A stretch of 10,884 nucleotides of DNA from the NCBI GenBank assembly GCA_937896105.1, contig CALBKR010000045.1, positions 1 through 10,884 of the forward strand, given 5' to 3'. This DNA comes from an uncultured Bacteroidales bacterium. GTDB lineage: Bacteria; Bacteroidota; Bacteroidia; Bacteroidales; Bacteroidaceae. The position numbers were made by a program, and so were the translations under genes. The notes below the pieces were generated by a model. It searched no databases, was not told the DNA's origin, and was given only the letters and a program-made list of their open reading frames with translations. Positions 6,631-10,884 of this stretch are shown here, piece by piece (the stretch's first letter is position 1; the number at the start of each line of letters is the position of its first letter).

Positions 6631-7938
6631 ATGACAAAGATTACAAACAAAATAATGTCAACAGCGCTGTTTGTCTTTATTCTACTGTTTACAGGATGTT
6701 CATCCGGCTCAAAGGAGAGGCAACCCGATAGCGGTGAAACAGGCACAGCCGTTGAAACGGCCAAAGAGCCAGTAATGAAATACGGGCTACCTATTGAGGA
6801 GTTCAATGTCAGATATGACACCGTGCAGCCAAGACAGACGCTTGCCGAACTGCTATATGAATTCGGGTTCAGTTCTAACCAGATATATGCACTGACACAG
6901 TGCCCCGATTCGGTCTTCAATGAGCGCAAGATACGCCCTGGACAGGTATGCGCCCTGCTCACTGCCAAGGACAGCATCGCCACGCCACGTTACCTTGTAT
7001 ATGAGGTCAGCCCCAGGACATATGTAACCTTTGACATTGCCGATAATTTCGCTGCTAAACGTAACGAAAAGCCGACACACTGGCGCGAGAGCGAGGTTGC
7101 TGGCGTAGTGGAAACATCACTATGGGAGGCAATGTTGCAGAGCGGCACATCACCGCTGATAGCTGTTGAGATGTCACACATTTTCGGTTGGTCTATCGAC
7201 TTTTTCGGCATACAAAAAGGCGACACCTTCCGTGCGATATATGCCCAGGAGTATGTCGAAGATACACCGCTGAATAACTACCGCATACAGGCGGCATCAT
7301 TCTGCGCATCTAAGAATCTTGTATATGCAATACCATTCGAGCAGGAAGGCGAAGAGCTCTTCTACAACACCGACGGCAACAGCCTCGAAGGAGCGTTCCT
7401 CAAAGCGCCACTCGATTTCTACCGCATATCGTCAAAATTCTCGAACAACCGTTACCACCCGGTACTCAAGCGCTACCGACCACACCACGGTGTCGACTAT
7501 GCTGCACCGAAGGGCACACCGGTATATGCCATCGGCAGCGGCAAGGTAATAAAGAAGGCCTACCAGAAGAACGGTGCCGGATACTACATAAAGATACGCC
7601 ACAACAGCACCTACACAACCAGCTATATGCACCTATCGGGCTTTGCCAAGGGGCTTAAGGAGGGTGATCACGTAAAGCAGAAACAGGTCATAGGATATGT
7701 GGGCTCTACAGGATTGTCGACAGGACCTCATCTCGATTTCCGCGTATTCGAGAATGGCACGCCTATCAACCCTCTTACAATAAAGTCACAGCCGAAGATG
7801 CCTATCAGCGAAAAGAACAAAGAGCCATTCAACATTGTATGTGATTCGCTTGTCAAGAGGCTGGCAGGAATACCAATGGCTAAGACAGTAAACAGCGACG
7901 ACACTGTAAATCCATTACGGAAGGTAAGCAAGAGATAA
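6631..7938 (+). CDS. M23 (LytM-type) murein endopeptidase lipoprotein
   Basis: 435 residues. A lipoprotein signal peptide ends LLFTGC (C23), followed by SSGSKE with no acidic export signal, so a periplasm-facing outer-membrane anchor is likely. Residues about 58-135 are a LysM/OapA-like fold (VQPRQTLAELLYEFG ... IRPGQV). Residues about 150-260 match the second domain of Csd3/MepM-type enzymes (FGIQKGDTFRAIY). The catalytic LytM domain is about 265-400. Zinc ligands H285 and D289 are in HHGVD, H334 is in YMHLSGF, and H367 is in GPHLDF. The last motif is HxD rather than the textbook HxH; I recall this as normal for Csd3-like relatives. These enzymes cut peptide cross-links for cell-wall growth or shape. 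An in-frame ATG at residue 9 would truncate the signal peptide, so the first ATG is preferred. Confidence 0.93.
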   Translation: MTKITNKIMSTALFVFILLFTGCSSGSKERQPDSGETGTAVETAKEPVMKYGLPIEEFNVRYDTVQPRQTLAELLYEFGFSSNQIYALTQCPDSVFNERKIRPGQVCALLTAKDSIATPRYLVYEVSPRTYVTFDIADNFAAKRNEKPTHWRESEVAGVVETSLWEAMLQSGTSPLIAVEMSHIFGWSIDFFGIQKGDTFRAIYAQEYVEDTPLNNYRIQAASFCASKNLVYAIPFEQEGEELFYNTDGNSLEGAFLKAPLDFYRISSKFSNNRYHPVLKRYRPHHGVDYAAPKGTPVYAIGSGKVIKKAYQKNGAGYYIKIRHNSTYTTSYMHLSGFAKGLKEGDHVKQKQVIGYVGSTGLSTGPHLDFRVFENGTPINPLTIKSQPKMPISEKNKEPFNIVCDSLVKRLAGIPMAKTVNSDDTVNPLRKVSKR

Positions 7939-7954
7939 ATTACCGTTAAATTTC

Positions 7955-7984
7955 CTTGGTAACAAATTTCTTTTACTATTTTTG
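7955..7984 (+). promoter_or_regulatory. Bacteroidetes promoter of the glycosyltransferase gene
   Basis: CTTG at 7955-7958 (one mismatch to the -33 TTTG) is followed after 18 nt by an exact -7 box TATTTTTG at 7977-7984. It lies 47 bases before the ATG, so the gene can be transcribed independently of the endopeptidase gene. Confidence 0.7.
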
Positions 7985-8031
7985 CAATCAAAGTAGAATC
8001 ACACATTGTAAACAAACACAAAAAAACAGGA

Positions 8032-8835
8032 ATGAAAAGAAGCGAAATAAAGGCCAGCATACTTGTTTCGACATACAATTGGCCGGAGGCTCTTGAGCTA
8101 TCCATAAAGAGTATGTGGCGACAAACTATATTGCCATATGAGATTGTCATTGCTGACGATGGTTCAAACGAAAAGACAAAGGAACTTATCACACGCCTCC
8201 AGAAAGAGAGCAGCATTCCTATTATACACGTGTGGCACCCCGATGAAGGATTCCGTAGGACAGTCATACTTAATAAAGCCATAGCAAAGGTAAAAGGCGA
8301 CTATATCCTACAAGTCGACGGAGATGTGCTCCTTGCACGCAATTTTGTAAAGGATCACATTGAGCTTGCCGAAAAGAACCATTTCGTGTGTGGCAGCCGT
8401 GTAAAACTGGAGCCTGAGATAACAAAAAAAATCTTTGCCACAGGAGTGTTCCCACCACATTTTTGGGAGATGCCGCTTGGATTTATGGCAAACAGTTTCC
8501 GCTCACGCCTGTTACGCAGATATATGGCAAAACGCTATGCACGCGACATCGCGCATCTCAGGGGCTGTAATATGGCATTCTGGAAGGAAGATGTAATAAA
8601 GGTTAACGGATATAACGAAGACCTGATGCAATGGGGACACGAGGATAGCGAATTCGCCTACCGAATGCACTTTGCCGGCGTTGAAAAGAAGGCACTTAAG
8701 GGAGGAGGATGTGTGTATCACCTCTACCATCCTGAAGTTTCAAAAAGCAATGAAGGGCGCCACCTTGAGGAGTTGATAAAGGTTAAGGAAGGAAAACTGA
8801 AATGGTGTGACAACGGAATAGACAAACACCTATAA
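8032..8835 (+). CDS. Family 2 glycosyltransferase with galactosyltransferase-type C-terminal motif
   Basis: 267 residues, no signal peptide, predicted cytoplasmic or membrane-peripheral. The N-terminal GT-A fold starts SILVSTYNWPEALELSIKSM, with the nucleotide-binding D42-D43 in IADDGSN and the metal-binding D96-G-D98 in LQVDGDVLL. The C-terminal part carries RGCNMAFWKEDV and W201-G-H-E-D205, the WGxED-type motif of the galactosyltransferase C-terminal domain family, where the acidic pair is the likely catalytic/acceptor site. Such enzymes transfer a sugar from a nucleotide donor onto lipid-linked glycans, LPS or capsule precursors. Donor and acceptor cannot be told from sequence. It stands alone, with its own promoter and a strong terminator 14 bases after the stop, and is not part of a visible polysaccharide cluster. 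Confidence 0.92.
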   Translation: MKRSEIKASILVSTYNWPEALELSIKSMWRQTILPYEIVIADDGSNEKTKELITRLQKESSIPIIHVWHPDEGFRRTVILNKAIAKVKGDYILQVDGDVLLARNFVKDHIELAEKNHFVCGSRVKLEPEITKKIFATGVFPPHFWEMPLGFMANSFRSRLLRRYMAKRYARDIAHLRGCNMAFWKEDVIKVNGYNEDLMQWGHEDSEFAYRMHFAGVEKKALKGGGCVYHLYHPEVSKSNEGRHLEELIKVKEGKLKWCDNGIDKHL

Positions 8836-8849
8836 CAACAGACATATAA

Positions 8850-8892
8850 AAAAAATTAAATCCAGGTGCCGAGCACCTGGATTTAATTTTTT
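8850..8892. terminator. Bidirectional intrinsic terminator between convergent genes
   Basis: A perfect 20-bp stem (8850-8869 with 8873-8892) and a CGA loop. The GC core is TCCAGGTGC/GCACCTGGA, with an A-run on the left and a T-run on the right, so it can end both the plus-strand glycosyltransferase and the minus-strand gene whose stop is at 8904-8906. Confidence 0.93.
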
Positions 8893-8903
8893 CACCATCA
8901 GGA

Positions 8904-9539
8904 CTACCACTTGATGAACCTGTGCGAGCGCACATCGTTGCCATCCTTTATAACAACGATATATGCAGCCTTGGGAAGCCCTGAAAGCGAAACGGCCGCC
9001 TCGCTACCTGCCACAACAGCCTTGCCCACCTCGACACCGCCGAAGTTGAGGACAGTAACGCTTGCGCCATCGGGAAGGTTGCTGCAGGTCAACCGCTGCG
9101 ATGCTGCATCGTAGTTCACCGCACACTCCTTGACACCGACCTCGCCAATGCCGGTCTCGGCACCATTGATTGTACTTATACGCATCTTGTGCGATACAGG
9201 CGAGTAGGGGCAGTAGTACTTGTACTCAGTACCTGGGCCGCAGCTTCCGTTACCGAGACCACGCTGCATATAGTCAAAGGTCGCATATACCACATCATCC
9301 CTCTTCAAATCCCAAGGATGCAGTTCCGGCACAAGATACTGAACTTGGTCATAGTGTGACAATGAGAACGAAACCTGTCCCTCGGTCTCCACCTTAATAG
9401 CATTGCCATTCTCAGGATTCCATAATGTAAGGTCACGCAATGCCATACGGTTGCCGTGTGACTGCGGATGAGCATACATCTCAAATAAATCATCCACTGT
9501 TGGTAAATTAAAACCTTCTTCCCATTTTTTGTTTTTCAT
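8904..9539 (-). CDS. C-terminal fragment of GH2 beta-galactosidase joined to a foreign 19-codon leader
   Basis: 211 residues. Residues about 20-120 are the Bgal_small_N domain at the end of LacZ-type GH2 enzymes: MYAHPQSHGNRMALRDLTL, GQVSFSLSHYDQVQY, then GLGNGSCGPGTEYKYYCPYS. Residues about 135-211 look like a T9SS type A sorting tail (VTVLNFGGVEVGKA ... LSGLPKAAYIVVIKDG ... RFIKW). The sugar-binding, jelly-roll and catalytic TIM-barrel domains, about 700 or more residues in the full enzyme, are absent, so it cannot be an active galactosidase. Residues 1-19 (MKNKKWEEGFNLPTVDDLF) do not belong to GH2. They use AT-rich codons and follow a canonical Shine-Dalgarno, unlike every other Bacteroidetes gene here. 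The join falls near 9480. It is either a chimeric assembly or a truncated gene captured in frame by a Firmicutes-like translation start. The leader faintly resembles the start of Firmicutes mobile-element ParB-like proteins, a weak memory-based guess. Confidence 0.85.
   Translation of the reverse strand: MKNKKWEEGFNLPTVDDLFEMYAHPQSHGNRMALRDLTLWNPENGNAIKVETEGQVSFSLSHYDQVQYLVPELHPWDLKRDDVVYATFDYMQRGLGNGSCGPGTEYKYYCPYSPVSHKMRISTINGAETGIGEVGVKECAVNYDAASQRLTCSNLPDGASVTVLNFGGVEVGKAVVAGSEAAVSLSGLPKAAYIVVIKDGNDVRSHRFIKW
9477..9486. other. Probable junction between Bacteroidales and Firmicutes-like DNA
   Basis: Lower coordinates encode a recognisable GH2 domain with mixed-GC codons. Higher coordinates switch to AT-rich codons (TTA, TTT, AAA, AAT) of an unrelated N-terminus, a canonical SD and clostridial-type coding sequence. 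The switch occurs within a few codons around residue 19-20 of the fused frame. No target-site duplication or terminal inverted repeat was seen at the join. Confidence 0.65.
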
Positions 9540-9546
9540 TTCAAAA

Positions 9547-9555
9547 CACCTCTTT
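9547..9555 (-). promoter_or_regulatory. Canonical Shine-Dalgarno AAAGAGGTG
   Basis: On the minus strand AAAGAGGTG ends 7 nt before the ATG at 9539, the ideal spacing. Bacteroidetes genes, including the others here, rarely use such a site; it is typical of Firmicutes. It supports 9539 as a genuine start and the foreign origin of this leader. Confidence 0.75.
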
Positions 9556-9716
9556 CTTAAATTTTTATAGTTGAGAACTAAATATAAAACTTATAGAGAT
9601 AGTATCTATATTTTTGAAAAAATAATTATTTTAAAACCTTTATTTTTGAAGATTACATACCAAGCAGCACAAGAGAATAAAATTCAGCGGAGGTTTTTTC
9701 ACATATTCTCACAAAA
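9556..9716. other. Very AT-rich spacer, no gene recognised
   Basis: This stretch between the fused leader and the frameshifted clostridial gene is far richer in A/T than either side. It probably holds the minus-strand promoter for the SD-bearing leader; a TATAAA-like sequence on the minus strand occurs near 9568-9573. A small imperfect dyad (TATAGA ... TCTATA, 9592-9610) could be an operator. A plus-strand frame of 62 codons that overlaps it (9571-9759) has no SD, no recognisable motif and biased composition, and I do not call it a gene. Confidence 0.5.
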
Positions 9717-10884
9717 TCAATTGAATCTTCCATCCCACACCGGCATATTGGAAATATAGGAACTCTCCACCGCGGGGACATAGTACGCTCCGTAGGTCTT
9801 CAATCCGAGTTCCCGTCCTTCTTCCGGCATTCCGGCTTCCGGAATCTCGACATAAAAACGATAGTACGGCATATAATATTCCTCATACATTCCCGTCCGA
9901 TAAACAAGTTCTGCTTTGCGGATATACTCCTCCCCGGGAAATTCGTATGGAACCGTTGTGAGCCCGTTTCCGTCCAGCAGCAGTTCCCTTGCCTGCTCCG
10001 ATGAAAGGATCGGATAATCCCCGACTTTATCGGACAGATCGGGCTGAAAAATCCGCGCAAGAAACAGCTTGCCGTCAGAATCACCGTAAAAAGCCACGGG
10101 ATAAAAATTGTAATTGATGATCTGCTCGACCATTGTTCCGGAAGCATCAAAAAATTCGATTCCATATCCCTGTGCGCCAAAATAGGTATAGTCGCCGCCG
10201 TGGATATTCTCCTGCGGATTTTCCATACCGATAAAATCCCGGTACTCCGCTTTCAGATAGTCCGCCACAGCAGAACAGTCCTCATACGATGCAAACGTCG
10301 TAAAATCATACCGGAAGACCAACGGCAGGCTCAACCTCGACTTTGACCGTCAGCGAAGAATCCACGGTGATTTCGATCTCCCCCGTATTTATCATCAGCA
10401 TTGTTGGGTCAAACGCCCCTTCCGGAACAGGACTTCCCACCGCTTCATGTTTCTCGAGGATCCTTTGTCTCTTCGCTTCGTCCGGTGCATTATCGGTGAT
10501 CGTCAGCGTTTCCGCATCCAGTCCCAACCGACCGGCCGTTTCCAACAGAAGCTCCCTCATTTTGACCCAGTCAGCTCCGGATGCAGTATAATTGGTATCG
10601 TATGTCAGTACATTCCGATAAACAGGCAGTGTCGATACCTCCACACTCTCGCTCCACGGATTGGCATTCACAAGCTCCGAAATATCGTATGCCATATATC
10701 CTTCAAATCCCATGCCGCCCTGAAATTCCGATACCGACAGTATGGGCAAATCGGTGTTCTGTCCCGGCTGCATCGGCAGCAGAACTCTTGTACCCGCAAG
10801 AATCACCAGCGCAAAACCAGCAGCAGCGGCTCCCCACGTTATCCATATAGATTTCGTCTGCTTTCTCACGATCTCCGCCGCTTC
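9717..10884 (-). pseudogene. Clostridial-type membrane-anchored protein, 5'-partial and frameshifted
   Basis: The upstream piece is open from the window edge (beginning EAAEIVRKQTK) to a TGA at 10306-10308; a GTG at 10869 is not necessarily its start. It has a charged N-terminal stretch, one membrane segment (IWITWGAAAAGFALVILAG), then an extracytoplasmic domain ending EPAVGLPV. The downstream piece, in the +1 frame and overlapping at about 10309-10334, continues with YDFTTFASYEDCSAVADYL and ends PVWDGRFN at stop 9717-9719. Together they make one continuous protein of roughly 380 residues if a small indel near 10309-10325 is corrected. The layout (cytoplasmic tail, one helix, outer domain) resembles uncharacterised Firmicutes proteins encoded after ECF sigma factors, so an anti-sigma or sensor role is possible but unproven. 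Codon use (GGC/CCG/ATC-rich) differs from the Bacteroidales genes. Confidence 0.7.

Noticed and set aside
7729..7737. HLD in place of HLH in the M23 endopeptidase, possibly a dead enzyme.
   Set aside because: The other ligands (HxxxD, H334) are intact, and as far as I recall the GPHLDxR form is usual in Csd3-like M23 proteins, so inactivity is not supported.
188..9478. AGCATACA occurs at both break regions (188-195 and 9471-9478), like direct repeats bounding the Bacteroidales part.
   Set aside because: Both copies lie inside expected coding sequence (SusC tail and GH2 MYAH codons); an 8-base match is easily chance, and there is no matching partner sequence outside.
9592..9610. TATAGA ... 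TCTATA dyad as an attachment site or operator.
   Set aside because: The arms are only 6 bp in very AT-rich sequence and not matched elsewhere in the window; it is mentioned only as a weak possibility in the spacer entry.
9571..9759. 62-codon plus-strand open frame in the AT-rich spacer.
   Set aside because: It has no ribosome-binding site or recognisable domain, and it runs into the antisense of the clostridial gene; its Lys/Ile-rich composition is that of AT-rich non-coding DNA.
1..10884. CRISPR arrays, tRNA or rRNA genes, insertion sequences, phage or defence genes.
   Set aside because: No regularly spaced repeats, cloverleaf-like segments, transposase motifs or recognisable defence domains were seen on either strand.

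Overview
Most of this window (about 180-9480) reads as gut-type Bacteroidales DNA. The signs are a SusD-family lipoprotein, Bacteroidetes -33/-7 promoters (TTTG / TAnnTTTG), weak or absent Shine-Dalgarno sites, lipoprotein signal peptides, and Por-secretion (T9SS type A-like) C-terminal domains on two products. A Prevotella-like or related gut Bacteroidales is my best guess, but genus cannot be fixed from the sequence alone.

Layout. (a) 1-93, minus strand: the first 31 codons of a dihydrodipicolinate synthase / N-acetylneuraminate lyase family gene, with a palindrome overlapping its likely promoter. (b) 182-235: the last codons and stop of a SusC/RagA TonB-dependent transporter; the rest of susC is missing. 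(c) 248-4392: a tight plus-strand lipoprotein operon of SusD, a zinc-metallohydrolase-like lipoprotein that has lost HExxH, and a lipoprotein with two thioredoxin folds (CHSC and CVPC). It ends in a perfect 46-bp palindromic terminator. (d) 4515-6563: a large secreted multidomain protein with a chitobiase/hexosaminidase C-terminal-type module and a sorting-domain-like tail. (e) 6631-7938: an M23 murein endopeptidase lipoprotein. (f) 8032-8835: a family 2 glycosyltransferase behind a good Bacteroidetes promoter, ending in a 20-bp-stem terminator shared with a convergent gene.

(g) 8904-9539, minus strand: the C-terminal part of a GH2 beta-galactosidase with a sorting-like tail. It is joined in frame to about 19 AT-rich codons and a canonical AAAGAGGTG ribosome-binding site that look Firmicutes-derived. 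(h) 9717-10884, minus strand: a frameshifted, 5'-partial membrane-anchored protein of clostridial type, preceded in plus coordinates by a very AT-rich 177-bp spacer. So the right end beyond about 9480 is foreign to the rest, and the left end has its own break inside susC. Either both are real rearrangements or, more simply, the window contains assembly joins.

Functionally, the interesting part is (c). SusC/SusD would import a substrate at the outer membrane. The metallohydrolase-like lipoprotein has an acidic export-type sequence after its lipid cysteine and is probably on the surface with SusD. The double thioredoxin lipoprotein lacks that signal and is probably periplasmic. This suggests uptake of a proteinaceous or thiol/disulfide-containing substrate rather than a simple glycan, which is inference.
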